Positions 33,058 through 45,362 of a stretch of 64,000 nucleotides of DNA are shown here, piece by piece. Positions within the stretch are counted from its first letter, which is position 1, and the number at the start of each line of letters is the position of its first letter. The notes beneath the pieces are model-generated. The model saw nothing but the letters and a program-made list of their open reading frames with translations, ran no database searches and was not told the origin of the DNA. This stretch comes from Ophiostoma sp. CBS 140.51 (taxonomy: Eukaryota; Ascomycota; Sordariomycetes; Ophiostomatales; Ophiostomataceae): contig JANSLP010000014.1 in assembly GCA_029298735.1 (NCBI GenBank), positions 1-64,000 of the forward strand, in the 5' to 3' direction. The translations under genes and the position numbers were made by a program.

Positions 33058-35232
33058 ATGACGCCTCACGCCCGCAAATTTAAGCTTTTCCAGGCTTCTC
33101 TCAAGGCCTCTTCTGCTGCCGCCGCTTCCTCCCAGGCAGCTGACTCCTCAACCGATGCCGCCAAGCCCGATGCGCCTGAGCACCACGAGCACCACCAACA
33201 CGACCATCACGAGTTCCACGAGCACGAGCACCCCCGGACCCACCGCCACAGCCACTACCTGCCTTTGTCACGAGGCAAGAAGGGGCAGCACCGCGAGAAC
33301 AACAATGGCGACGCTCAAGTAGTCCAGGCCGGCGAGCTTCGTCGCAGACAAGATGCTTCCGGCACCGGACCACTCGTTACCGAGATTGTCCAGACAATCT
33401 CCGTTGTCCAGGTCATTGACGGCAATGGCTCAATTGTCACTCTGCAAACCCTCTACTCACCACCTGTCACCGAAGTCATCGACACATCAAACGGTGCGAC
33501 AGTGGACTCGTCCGACTTTACACACACACCCGCGGCAGGCACACCAGCTGCCAAAACAACACCGACAGGCACGGGGTCGCCAGGGCCTGTGCCACAAACA
33601 ACAGCAGCAGGGGCTGCAGTCCCAGTTGCGGAATCATCAAGATCGTCAAGCTCTTCCAGTTCGACAACCTCCTCGTCCACTTCTTCTAGTAAGACGGCAG
33701 CTGGTACGACGGATGCCACGCCTGCAACAGAGCCGGCCACACAAGCTACGCAAGTGACTGGCTCTGCATCGCCCGCCGCGCCTGCTTCGAGTGACACTAC
33801 ATCGGCACTGCCAGGCACAGCAGTCGACGCGGCTACAGGCGGTACGCAAGGAACGGGAGGGGTTGCGGCATCTGGTGCCACTGGTGCCACTGGTACACCG
33901 GCGGCAACCGGCAGCTCAGGAACCGGCGCCGGCACAGTCCCAGTTCAGCAGCTATCGTCGACAACGGTTCAGCCTGCACCGGCCAACACCGCCGTGACCG
34001 AGCCGTTCACTAACGGCACCGCGGCAACCACTCCCATCGCTATTCCTCTGACCACAGGCCCTTCTACTACCCTCCTCCCCGCGGCGTACAACAGCACAGC
34101 TGGCCATATATACACAAACAGCACTTTGCAGCACACCCTTTTCGCCAACACATCCCGCACTTCGACGACCTCTACCCGCCTCCACACTTCATCCACCTTT
34201 TCGAGCTCGCTTATTGTGTCCCGCACATCCTCTGCCGCCGGAGAAGCTACCGCTGCTGACGGTGCTGGTGGCGCAGGCGGCGGTCCTGCAGGCACTGCAC
34301 CCGCAGCCACCTTCACCTCCTCTTCCAACGATAACGATTCCTCTGGCCCGCCTACCAGTGTTCTGGTCGGCAGCGTCATTGGCGGTCTGGCTGGTGTTGC
34401 TCTGCTCCTGGTCGTCGCCATGTTCCTGCTCAAGTGGAAGAAGAAGAGAGACGCTCGTGGCCACAGGCTTCTGGGCGACGGTGACGATATGATCTCCGCC
34501 CTGGCCGGTGGTGCCACTCGTGGTGTCATCATGGGCGGCGCGGGTGCTGCCGGTGGTGCCAGCGGACCCGGTGGCAGTAGCGGAGGTGGCGGCGGCGGTG
34601 GAAATAGTGGTCCTGTCACGGGCCCCAGCAGTGGTCCGTCCAGTGGCCCCACTGGCGGCATGACGGAGAACCGTACAGCTTTCCTGATGCCATTTGCCAG
34701 TGCTCTCGCCGCCGGCCAGAAGCGTCTTTCTCGCGGTACCACAGGCGGCCACACCTTCTCGTCCGACGCGAGTAGCAGTGCCGCAGGTGGTGCAGGCAGC
34801 ACAGCCGGCAGTGGCAACACAGAGCGGGCTTTCTATCGCGTTTCGGGTAAGAAACTGCCATCGGTTCTGCAGCACGGTGGTGATGGTTACGAGGACCCGC
34901 GTGAGAGCATGATGAGTGTCAACCCATCACTCTATCGTGATTCGCAAGGGTTCTTTGGCGGCGCCGGCGGACCTGCCACAACGCCTGTCTCTCGGTATGC
35001 CGTGGGTTCACCAATGCGGCCCGAAAGTGGTGTGCCCATCTTCCAGCCTGGCCCCGGCAAAGCGGTCGCCATGCGGTTGCCACTGTCAAGACAGGGCTCT
35101 TCCATTCACGACGACGTTGCCTCAGTTCGGAACCTCACACCGCCCCCGGGTATCGACCCTATTGGCCGGTCCATGGCCTCGCAAGACAACTCTCGGGGCT
35201 CTGGATCGCGCTTCACCGAAGACATTTTCTGA
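33058..35232 (+). CDS. Ser/Thr-rich single-pass membrane protein, His-cluster N-terminus
   Basis: One exon of 724 residues, not assigned to a known family. Residues 42-66 hold 13 histidines (EHHEHHQHDHHEFHEHEH and on). A basic GELRRRQD (about 92-99) could be a processing site. A short folded-looking block (about 105-145, VTEIVQTISVVQVIDGNGS) is followed by a long Ser/Thr/Ala/Pro/Gly-rich region that would be heavily O-glycosylated. One membrane helix (about 433-458, VLVGSVIGGLAGVALLLVVA) ends with KWKKKRD, so the C-terminus should be cytoplasmic. The tail has a glycine-rich patch and conserved-looking SRYAVGSPMRPESGVPIFQP. The layout resembles fungal wall sensors and mucin-like proteins, but there is no clear N-terminal signal peptide, so entry to the secretory route is uncertain. 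The ATG at 33058 is the first in frame. Confidence 0.8.
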   Translation: MTPHARKFKLFQASLKASSAAAASSQAADSSTDAAKPDAPEHHEHHQHDHHEFHEHEHPRTHRHSHYLPLSRGKKGQHRENNNGDAQVVQAGELRRRQDASGTGPLVTEIVQTISVVQVIDGNGSIVTLQTLYSPPVTEVIDTSNGATVDSSDFTHTPAAGTPAAKTTPTGTGSPGPVPQTTAAGAAVPVAESSRSSSSSSSTTSSSTSSSKTAAGTTDATPATEPATQATQVTGSASPAAPASSDTTSALPGTAVDAATGGTQGTGGVAASGATGATGTPAATGSSGTGAGTVPVQQLSSTTVQPAPANTAVTEPFTNGTAATTPIAIPLTTGPSTTLLPAAYNSTAGHIYTNSTLQHTLFANTSRTSTTSTRLHTSSTFSSSLIVSRTSSAAGEATAADGAGGAGGGPAGTAPAATFTSSSNDNDSSGPPTSVLVGSVIGGLAGVALLLVVAMFLLKWKKKRDARGHRLLGDGDDMISALAGGATRGVIMGGAGAAGGASGPGGSSGGGGGGGNSGPVTGPSSGPSSGPTGGMTENRTAFLMPFASALAAGQKRLSRGTTGGHTFSSDASSSAAGGAGSTAGSGNTERAFYRVSGKKLPSVLQHGGDGYEDPRESMMSVNPSLYRDSQGFFGGAGGPATTPVSRYAVGSPMRPESGVPIFQPGPGKAVAMRLPLSRQGSSIHDDVASVRNLTPPPGIDPIGRSMASQDNSRGSGSRFTEDIF

Positions 35233-38200
35233 GAGTCGATATCGGCACCGGCCGGTCTTGGCTCTTGGGTCTTCGTTGCAGATAATGTTTAAACTAAATT
35301 TTCCCCACTCCGTAGTTGTCCTCTTATGACCGCCTGGACCAACAAAAATCTACTACACACCATCTACAACACCAACACCTACATCAACATCAATACGAAG
35401 CATGGGCTGGCGTTTAATTTTTCCCACTTCCATTTTTTCATTGTACCTTTTTTCATGGGATAGATTTGCTGGCGCCTCAAATTAGGGGCATCTTGTTAAT
35501 TGTGTCCCTCTTTCTCTACACTCGCTCACTCACACTTTTACTTTTTGAACATTATTTCTTCCATTTTTTGATATATCCTGACTGGCCTCCGGCCGCGTTT
35601 GTCTTTTCTTGCTGCCTTGTCTCATTCTTTTTCTTTGCCTCCTTAGACATTACATAATGACTATAGAGGACCTCTTTTTATTTTACATAGCCTATTTCTG
35701 TCCTTTTCTTATCAAAAAGCCAGTTCTTTCAACCAAGGGATCATACCTTTTTTGTTTACCTTTTTTCTCTCTCCATTTTTGTTCATATCTAGACAACTTC
35801 TCCTGGGTCTCCGTCTTGTCAATCTCATATGCAGGTGCAAGATCTCCGGCCTCTCTTCTTTTTCAATAAAACCTCCAAAAATTCAAAATAGCTCTATTCG
35901 ACCATGAAGATAGTGTCTTGTTGTAACAATGACTGCTGCCCATGCCTTGCCAACAGTAAGTATTCCGCCTTTGTCGGTGTGGAACACAAACAAAGCTCTG
36001 GGCGAGATGAACAAGCCAAGGATAAATCAGAACGAAGAGCAACGACAAATATGTGCCCAGCCCTGTAGATAGCATGGGTTGGCCTTGCCATTCTCGTGAT
36101 GGAGAGACCTACTGCCACGCTTTCCCGGTTGTCGTTCCCTTTTGTTCTCGTTTATTTGGACCGTATAGCCACGTTGTACCCACTACAAGAATAGACAGTC
36201 TTGTTATGTATATGCTGTGGAATACGAACCGTCCCGCGAGGTGCCGAGTGACCACAGATGTGCAGTCCGGCCCGGAAAGAGTTTTATTTTATCTCGCTCG
36301 TCCTGCACGTATCTGTATGTCTCTGCACGATCTCACGTGGATAGGTTTGAGAGGGCAATCTTGCGCGACCTGCCAAAAGGGGCCATCGTCGGAGACATTC
36401 TTGTTTACTTGTGTGGTAATTGCCGACATAAGGAGAGGATTGTTGAACAAACGGAGATTTGAATATATATTCAAAGCTACGTTGTATCCTTGAAGCAACG
36501 ATGTCTATTTTTGGAATATCAAAAGAGGATATTCGAGTTGGATGATCGGCTGAAAGTCTATTTCGAGGCTTCTGGTATCGAGCTAACACAATGGAGAAAG
36601 CGCCTTAGTGGTGATTAAAAATCAAGGTGAGTTTGCATCGAGTACCGGCGGTTGAGAACTTGTCTCTCTATGCATGTATTTTGCTTCATGGGGCCTCTGC
36701 CGTCAGAGACGGTGACTTTGTCGTTGTCTTACTCCTTTGGAAACGCTTTGCACCCTGGCCGTACCAAGCTTTTTGAGTCGCATCTTTTCTCTTCAGAAGT
36801 ACTGAACTTCATTTTCTGCACGTTGTACCTCGTCACGGCGGAGGGGGTCATGGAGGGGGTTGTCGATAATGTGGTGTTCTTGTCCTTGCATCGGTTTGTT
36901 GTGAGACAGTCCTGAAACAAGAAGCAGCAAGCAAGTTACCTTCGAGCGCACCGAAGAAAAGGCGAGCAGCATAAGCTGCAAAAGGAGCCTGAAGAATCAA
37001 AACGAAAGACAGACAGAATGTGAGATGGAAGAACCAAGAAATCCAAGCGTCGCGACAATGCATCTTATGCTTCAAAGGATACCATTGTCCTTTTAGTCTT
37101 AATTATATCCACGACGCTTTGTTGTTGACCCCGTCCTGCTAGATCCTCGAAACGTCGACAGTCCGCAATATGACAGTTTCCAACAAGAACGCTTGGACGA
37201 TTACTCCCTCGCTTTCGTTTCCTGCACAGTACGCCCGTTACTTTATTGTGTTTGGTTTGTTTTTACCTCGGAAGGAAGAGCCCTGACAAATTCAATTAAA
37301 GATGGCGGACGTCGCATTAGATTTTTCTCCCCCTTGCCTCCTGTCGTGATGAGATGAATGATAGGTGAGAGAATAACGAGCCGCAAGGAAACACTGTCCG
37401 TTTTCTCGACGAAACAAAGTGAAACATGGGGCGACGAAAGCACGCACATACGACGTCAGTATTCACAGGCAAGGAGGAATGGGAGACAACGACACAAAAA
37501 AAAACGGGGAAGAAAACGGCATGTCCCGCAGTGCGTAAAAAGAAGTGAAAAGTAACGCTCGACTTTCGACGGTACTTTTCCATTTGTGTGAGGTCTTGCC
37601 CATTTACCTATCTCCACTTTCTTCAAGTGATTTTCTTTTGTGATTTTCCTTTTCACCGTTGAGACCGCCCGGCTCTGTCGAATCCCGATCAGACGTTTAC
37701 CCACCAAGAAATGTCCTCCACTTTTGCCCAGCCTCTTTTGAGTGCATCTCCATATCAATCCACTTCAACGCGTTCAACAGAAATGAGCTCATAAAGAAAT
37801 CGCAAATGGTTTTCTTCCAACACGAAAGCCGCTGTTGGTTCAAAGTAAGATATTTTGTTCGAGTACTTTGCCGCTGCACACCATATTTTATCTTGCTTGT
37901 ATATTGTCTCGTAAATTTGCTCTAAAGATACTTGCAACAGCTGTTACGGAGAATTCCGCGGAACAAGTTTACTCTTGAACTACGAACTAACAGCAAACAG
38001 CCGGCAAAATACAGTCCGCCCGTGAACGTTGGGGTCCCTGGGGCTCTGCCAGACTACGGAGTACTCGTCTTCAAATTCACCCTCATCATCCTCCCGTCGT
38101 ACCGTTCTTCCCTCACACGTCAACCCCTGGCAGCTTCGGCGCCTCCTGTCTGTGTGGCGCGCCGTCTTTTGTTCCTATCCATACTTTTGCACCTCAGTCT

Positions 38201-40154
38201 CTCACACGACTCCTTTGCCCCGGCTTTGTACGCGCAGGCCGTGCAACTGCTGTCGAATTTTTGCTTGTATATTTCGCTTCTTCTTTTTCCAAGTGCAGGG
38301 TGGGTTCGGATTGTTTGGACTACCTGCCAGGAATCCGTCTCAACTTTGGCAGTCTCAAGTTTGAGGCCGCCCGCGGTAAGGGTGAGGCAAGCAAGGAAGC
38401 AGAGACAAGGCAAAAGGGCCACCACCATGAGAACATGATTGATAAAATGAAGCCCAAGATGAGTTGATGATAGAACATCAACCTTCGTGGTTGACATCGT
38501 CAACTCTGTGGCCACATTGGCGAGTGTCAAATCGCATTTCAGCAACATGGATATCCTCCACACCCACATCTCCGTCTCCTTATTCCTCATCCCAAAACAC
38601 ACGGAATGCTCGGCGCTGTGCTTGCGCCACGCTTTAGCTGGTAGATCCAGACGAAGTCAGTCCAGGTCCCTTCCTGTTTTGGCGTTTTGGTGTGGTGCTT
38701 CAGTTTACTGGACTAGGGGCTTTCGCTGACTGCCGCTGTGGCCCTTCTTTCCGGCCGACTACTACGCTAACGGCTCTTCTCTTTCCCAAATTGGAGCTTG
38801 TTGACGTCGCTTCGGTCGCATACATCACCCGTTCGCCGCGATTCGCCCCTTCCCCAATGGCCCCGTCCCAATCCAATCGACTTTGTGTTTGGCCGACACA
38901 GCATCACACCTGCCCTTTGTTGATACTCGATGTGGCTGCAAACAGGTTCTTCACTGAATCTAAAATGCACCACAGGAAGGCGCTGTGACGCCTCCTCTCC
39001 ATTGCTCTTGCCCCGTTGGCGTGGTCTGACCAACCAGAGACGAGACGGAGAAAAAGAGGAAGGCGCGAGAGCGTAAAACACCACAAATAGGCCCCCTTGT
39101 AAAACGGCCCGCGGCAGAAGGGGAATGTGAAGACGCTACGGGCTTTGCGCTGGGTTCTGGTTGTTGGTTCTCAGTGTGCTAGCGTCATTTCTCGCTGTAA
39201 CTCTCTGTGACGCTCTGTGGCCCCTCTGTGCCTGTCCTGTAACAGGCACCTGTAAAAGGCTGGCAGACCGTTAGACAGCCTGCCTGACTCGTTGAAAACC
39301 AGCGCTATGAATTGCGCCCACACTAGCGCACTTTCCCATTCTTTGGGTACTGGACGGAGTACTCGACTGTTCCTGCCGTTGTACACTTGAAGCAAGGGGA
39401 GTGGAGCCCCAGAGTGGGAAGGGAAAGGAGTGAAGGGTGCAGGACCCGCTAAACCTCCGGGGACTCGGGCTGGAACTGGAACCAAATCCAAAACTCAAGG
39501 AGGAAGCGACCGCCTGTTTCTGCTTTCTGCGTTTCTGCGCCTGCCTGTTCGCGCTGCAAGTGTGCATGGTGCCCATCGGCCAGTCGCTGCTGCCACTTTA
39601 CTCCGTGCTCTCTTTCTTTACTTTTGGCTTTGTTGCCAATGCGTTCCCGCTTTCCTCGTTTCGATTCTCACGAACCCTCTTACAACAACATTCTTTTTTA
39701 CCTCTTTTGCTTCATTTCTCTCTCCCATTCCCCTTTCTCCTCTCTTTTGGATACCCGCCTCCGCTCTCCCTCTCACATCCACTTGCAGTCGACATACTCG
39801 CCAATACAATACCACACACCAGCACACTCGCTGTTAATGATGACGTGCTGACACTGTCTCGCCTTTCTGCCTCTTCTTCTCTCGTCTCGACTTGAAAGAC
39901 ATTCGATATCACCAGATCACCGACTGACCACTAGTCTGTCAACGTTTGCACTCCCAGCATTTTACAACAGCCGCCAACCGAATTCGACAACGACACCACT
40001 TCCGACCGATCCTACATCCGCAGCGCCGACCGAGTCTCCCGGCGCTCACCATTTCCGGCGCCGATTTGATCGAACAACTTGACACTCACACCCTCAAACG
40101 ACGAACAAGACCGCCTCTCAGTACTGCTGGACACCCAGCCAACCGTTCTTTCAA
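35233..40154. other. Gene-poor intergenic region of 4.9 kb
   Basis: This holds the 3' region of the membrane protein gene and the promoter of the Zn2Cys6 gene. About 35430-35870 is T-rich. About 39650-40150 is C/T- and then A/C-rich and probably forms the leader of the downstream gene. No frame has recognisable protein character, and no RNA gene was seen. Confidence 0.45.
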
Positions 40155-43100
40155 ATGGACCGCCCCCACCACATGGGGAGCCCTGACCAGGGCTTTCCTC
40201 TGCCGTCATTGCCGCCCATCTCCGCGCCGCCATTGCTGAACCGTCAACCTCAGCTCTTCGGCAACACCTTTGACCGCCTGCCGCCCATCCACATGCCCTC
40301 CGACATGGCCGCCGCTCACATGTTTGGCAGCGACCCCAGCGCCTACATGGACGACGCCAACGAGGCCAAGCGCCGACGCATTGCCCGCGCTTGCGACATG
40401 TGCCGTAAGAAGAAGATCAAGTGCGATGGCAAGATGCCCTCGTGCACCCACTGCGTCAATTACAAGACGAAATGCGTCTTCACGCAAGTCGAGAAAAAGC
40501 GTAGTCCACCAAAGGGGTAAGCAGCTGGCAACGAGCTCAGTGCCGACAAGTATATGAGACGATTATTGACTAACTTGCCTTCTCTCCCCAGCGCTAAATA
40601 CATAGAAGGCCTCGAGAACCGCCTGGTTCGCATGGAGAGTCTGCTCCGCCTCTCCGGCCTTCTCGACGAAGACGATGGCGCTACCGACCTCGGAACCCTC
40701 GAAAAGCGCCTGGCCGAGAAGCTTCGCGAGTCACAGAATGCCTCACAGGCCGCCTCTCCCTCATCACCGTCTCAGGCCACATCCGGCAACGAGTCGACAC
40801 CCCGCAGCTCTATCACATCACCCGAGCCCGGCAAAGAGCGCGAAGCTGGTGGAAACGGTGACAGCACTAGCAACAATGCCAGCGGGAGCGGAAACAATGC
40901 TTCTGGAAGCGGCGAGAGAAGTGGCGAGGGAAGCAGCAACAAGAAGTCGTCTTCAAGCTCATCCGATAAGAAGAACGGTGGCCGCAAGGAGGAGGAGGTC
41001 GAGGCCCTATCCGAGATGATGTGCTCTCTAGTCACGAACCATGAAGGAGAGACCCGCTATATTGGCTCTTCCTCCGGCTTTTCCATTTTCTCGCCCAAGG
41101 GAATGCAATGGGTCAATGAGCGTACGGGCGACAACTCTTTCCAGCAGATGATCTCTAATGTTTCCATGGACGATAACAAGTGGACCAATTGGAAACCCGA
41201 GATCTTTTCCGACCTCTTCAGCCGCCCCATCTTTCGCCCGCTGCCGTCCAAACCTGAGGCTCTGTCGCTGCTCAAGGATTTCTTCGAGAACTTCAATTGC
41301 ATGTTCCCGCTCTTCCACCAGCCTACATTCATGCATCTTGTGGAACGCCAGTATTCCAAGGACCCTTACGAGGGCTCCGGCTGGTGGGCTAGTCTTAACG
41401 TGGCCTTGGCCATTGCCCACCGTCTGCGTGTCATGAGCAACCTCGTGCCCCAGGAGGAGGACGACAAGGCTTGGGCTTATCTCAAGAATGCCATGGCTGT
41501 CTTTTCGGAGCTGGCCATGCGCAACACCGATCTGTTGAGTGTGCAGGCACTGTTGGGAATGGCTCTCTTTATGCAAGGCACGCCTAACCCTCAGCCCACT
41601 TTCTTGCTCATCGCTGCCGCCATTCGACTGTCGCATAGCATCGGTCTTCACAAGAAGGGCACCGGCTTCAACCTCAATCCCATTGAGATTGAGCAGCGCA
41701 AGCGTGTCTTCTGGATTGGCTATATGCTTGACAAGGATCTGTGCCTGCGCTCCGGCCGGCCGCCCGCACAGGACGACGACGATATGAACGTCGAGCTGCC
41801 CGATGCCGACCCGGCGGACAATATCGGTAACATCCCGCTCGGCGACGGCAAAGGCAAGATGAACCTGTTCCGCGTGATGTGCGAGTTTGCCCTGATTGAG
41901 AGCAAGGTTTACAAGCGCCTATACTCGACTAAGGCCACCAAGCAGACGGTTGGCGAGCTGCTCAACACAATTGGCGAGCTCGACCAGGAGCTCGAAGACT
42001 GGAAGGACAGCATTCCCATTGACTTCCGCCCGGAGCACGAGATCAAAGCCTCGCATACGCCATTGATTCTGCACATTGTCATGTTGCACTTTACTTACTA
42101 CAACTGTCTTACGACTATCCACCGTATGTGCGTTCATCACGGCTACTGGACTAGTCGCCTGTCCAACTACGCCATCCAGGGCCTCAATGCCAAGCCCCTC
42201 AACCCGCGTGTCTACTCATCCGCTGCACTCTGCGTGTCGTCGGCTCGTGCCTCCATCTCTCTGTTGAAGTACATCCCGCAAGGTGACTTCTCGTGTGTCT
42301 GGCTGATTCTGTACTTTTCCGTCTCGGCCCTCGTCACGCTCTTTGGCAATGCACTTCAAAACCCAACCGATCCGAGAGCACGATCTGACACACGACTCAT
42401 GAGTTTGGTTGTCACCTTCCTGTCCATGCTGGGCCAGGAGGCTGAGAGTGGCGGTGTCCACCGCATGTTGGGTGTGTGCAGTGAGTTTGAGCGCATCGCC
42501 AAGGTCGTTATTGACAAGGCCGAGAAGGAGCAATCAAACCGTCGCAAGCGCAAGAACCAGGACGCCCATGAGGCTGCACCCGCCAAGTCCGCACCAGGCA
42601 CATCGTCGACGGCATCGACCGTTACTGGTGGCTCTGCCTCGAGCAAGGCGGCTGGTAAACAGGGCCAGACATCCTCTTCATCGTCCCGCCCACCGTCACG
42701 GTCTCAGTCACTGGCACCGACCATCTCACAGCAAACACCGCGGCCCACTTCATCATGCAGCACAACCACGACCGCGTACCAGAACACACCAAGTGCCACA
42801 CCCGCCGAGGCCGCTGCTGCCGCCCACACCGCCGCTGAGATTGTCAATAGCCACAAGAATGCGGGCTCGAAGCGGCACAACAACCTGCAGCACCACATGA
42901 ACAATGCCTCAGTGGCTGCCAGCATGTACGCCAACAGCCCGATGAACAACATGAACCCCAACAACAACGGCAAACCGAACGGCAACAATCACGGAAACGG
43001 CACTGGCAACACGCCCTCGCCTGGCATGCCGCCCAACACCTGGCCGACCGACTACGCCAGCATGGCCGCCACGTCCGCGCCTGGCATGGGCGGCACGACT

Positions 43101-43388
43101 GTCACCGACATGGGCCAAGCTGGTGGCGTCATGGCCGACCTGGACTTTATGTCCTTCTCAGATCTCACGGGCTTCGGCTCTATCCAGTCTGATATGCCGC
43201 CACCACCGTCTCATGATCTGGGTGACCTGCAATCGCCGCCCATGATGGCCGACAGCATGCCCAACAACCAATTCCTGCCACAAGACTTGTTTAGTATCCC
43301 GATGACCCTGGACTGGAGCTTCTCTGGCCTGGGTGACGGCATGTACGCCACCATGGAGAATGGTGGTTTCGACATGATGCCATCATAG
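40155..43388 (+). CDS. Zn2Cys6 transcription factor with fungal_trans domain
   Basis: Two exons, 40155-40516 and 40592-43388, give 1052 residues. The intron has donor GTAAGC and acceptor CCCAG and joins SPPKG to [11 protein letters not shown]. The DNA-binding cluster uses Cys 80, 83, 90, 97, 100 and 107 (C-x2-C-x6-C-x6-C-x2-C-x6-C) in [14 protein letters not shown]. It is followed by a linker and a coiled-coil start ([20 protein letters not shown]). The middle homology domain (about residues 280-620) contains [43 protein letters not shown] and [10 protein letters not shown]. The C-terminal 340 residues are Ser/Asn/Pro-rich and end in acidic-hydrophobic sequence suited to activation. It is a nuclear regulator, and its target genes and exact subfamily cannot be assigned by eye. 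A 17-bp tandem duplication lies in the 3' region. Confidence 0.95.
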
Positions 43389-44327
43389 GTCATACCAGTG
43401 ATGGATCTTTTTCTTTTTTTGTTTTCCTTTTTCTTTTTTCTTTATTTATGATTTTGCAATTTACGACATGGCGTGTATTTGATTCTCATATATCTCTTGC
43501 TTGTTTCCTTTGAGTTCTCTTTTTTTACTACTGCGTTTTGGATAGGCGTTGCATTTGGTTGTTGGTTGCTTTTGATTGATATCTTCCTGCCATCTGCTGG
43601 CTGCTGCCATCTGTCTCTTGATCTTATCTGTCTCTTGATCTTCTCTTTTCATGTCTTTTATTTACTTGTAGTACTTCTCTCTCGTTTGTCTCTCTATTTT
43701 TTGGTCTTCTTTTTGGGAAAAGTCTGCTAAAGTTAGGAAGCAAACACAGCTTTAATATCAGTCTTTTATCATTTGCAAACAAATTTGGTTCTCACGGAAT
43801 CGTCTTCTGACTGTGGTTAACGCAATATGGAAATTTCCAGCGACCAATTCGTCTCAACACTTCCCAATCAGTGGTTCTCCAGCGAGTCATTCTTTCTCCA
43901 TATTTCCTGACATTTGCACGTGCTTTTGATTTGTTCGGAGGGTTGTTGGTTTCCGCCTGTGGGCGCTGTACCTGGACAGCTCGAGGCCCCTGTAACTGTC
44001 GGCAAACCACTGTATTTGCGCAGCTTATCGCGGCCATTCGCGCCCTCGCTCCCTACGTAATGGTGGGGAAGATATGGTAGAAACCACCGACAGGCCGAGG
44101 ATAAGCGAATGCCGACAGGCGCCTTCCCTCGTCTTTTTGTGTGTGTTTGAGACAGCTTCGTGCCTTCCATATGAGGACTGGCGATCTCAAAAAACATTTT
44201 GAGCTTCTTATTTTCTTCCCCTTTGGCTCCTCTCTCCTGTTTTTTCCTTTTGAACCTCGCAATCGTTCAACGCCTTTCCACCCCAGCTTCTCCGCTCTCT
44301 TCCATTCGAAAGACCCCACACCCCACA
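43389..44327. other. Intergenic region between TF and dehydrogenase genes
   Basis: The first half is T-rich and probably the 3' UTR of the regulator. The last 150 bases (44200-44327) are C/T-rich and form the leader of the dehydrogenase gene. Confidence 0.5.
43609..43642. repeat. Perfect 17-bp tandem duplication
   Basis: ATCTGTCTCTTGATCTT occurs twice back to back (43609-43625 and 43626-43642) in the presumed 3' UTR of the Zn2Cys6 gene. Confidence 0.8.
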
Positions 44328-45362
44328 ATGCAGAGACTCCCAACCCTCGTTCGCGCGGCTGCCGTGCCCCGGCCCGTTCGTTGCTTCAGCACGACGACTG
44401 CTCGCGCTGCTGCTGATGTGAAGAGCATCGGCGTTATTGGTGCCGGCCAGATGGTGGGTGAAATATTCTGCAGACGAATATGTTGAGGACACAACTAACA
44501 CACCTTACAGGGCCTCGGCATTGCCCTCGTGGCCGCACAACGGGCTGGTGTCCCTGTGACGCTCGTTGACGCCTCGCAGGCCTCTCTCGACAAGGGCCTC
44601 GCTTTTGCCGACAAGCTGCTGGCCAAGGACGTCAGCAAGTCGCGCATTTCCCAGGAGGATGCCGATGCTGCCCGTGCCCGCCTGACGCCCACAACGTCGA
44701 TTGAGGAGCTTGGCGGTGTCGACATGGTCATCGAGGCCGTCCCCGAGATCCCCGACCTCAAGTTCGACCTGTTCAAGCGCCTCGCCGGTGCCGCCGCACC
44801 GCACGCCATTCTCGCGACCAACACCAGCTCCATCTCCATCACCAAGATTGCTGCTGCCGCCGCTTCAGCGTCTGGCCAGCCCCTGGCCTCTGAGGCCGCC
44901 GCTGCCATTGCCTCGCGCGTCGTGGCCACACACTTCATGAACCCCGTGCCCATCCAGAAGGGTGTTGAGATTATCAGCGGCCTGCAGACGAGCCCCGAGA
45001 CCCTGGCCACCGCTGTGGCTTTCTGCGAGAAGATGGGTAAGGTCGCGTCGACCTCGGCCGACACCCCCGGTTTCCTGGCGAACCGCATCCTGATGCCGTA
45101 CATCAACGAGGCTATCATCTGCCTGGAGACGGGCGTTGGCGACCGCGAAAGCATTGACGCCATCATGAAGAACGGCACCAACGTGCCCATGGGCCCGTTG
45201 GTCCTGGCTGACTTTATCGGTCTGGACACCTGCTTGTCGATAATGAAGGTGCTGCACACTGAGACGGGCGACAGCAAGTACCGCCCGAGCGTGCTGCTGG
45301 CCAAGATGGTGGATGCTGGCTGGCTGGGCAAGAAGAGTGGCAAGGGTTTCTACGACTACTAG
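44328..45362 (+). CDS. 3-hydroxyacyl/3-hydroxybutyryl-CoA dehydrogenase, mitochondrial
   Basis: Two exons, 44328-44453 and 44511-45362, give 325 residues. The 57-base phase-0 intron has donor GTGGGT and acceptor TTACAG and splits the NAD motif GVIGAGQM-GLGIALVA. An Arg/Ala-rich start (MQRLPTLVRAAAVPRPVRCF) is a likely mitochondrial presequence. The Rossmann fold is followed by VIEAVPE, NTSSISIT and the catalytic-histidine motif HFMNPVP, then the C-terminal domain with GFLANRILMPYINEA and GKKSGKGFYDY. The enzyme oxidises 3-hydroxyacyl-CoA with NAD+, probably short chains, in mitochondrial beta-oxidation or amino-acid breakdown. It is a stand-alone enzyme, not the multifunctional form. The length is usual for this family. 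Confidence 0.95.

Noticed and set aside
39437..39895. 152-residue frame upstream of the Zn2Cys6 gene
   Set aside because: It is Phe/Leu/Ser-rich from a pyrimidine-rich leader, with no motif.
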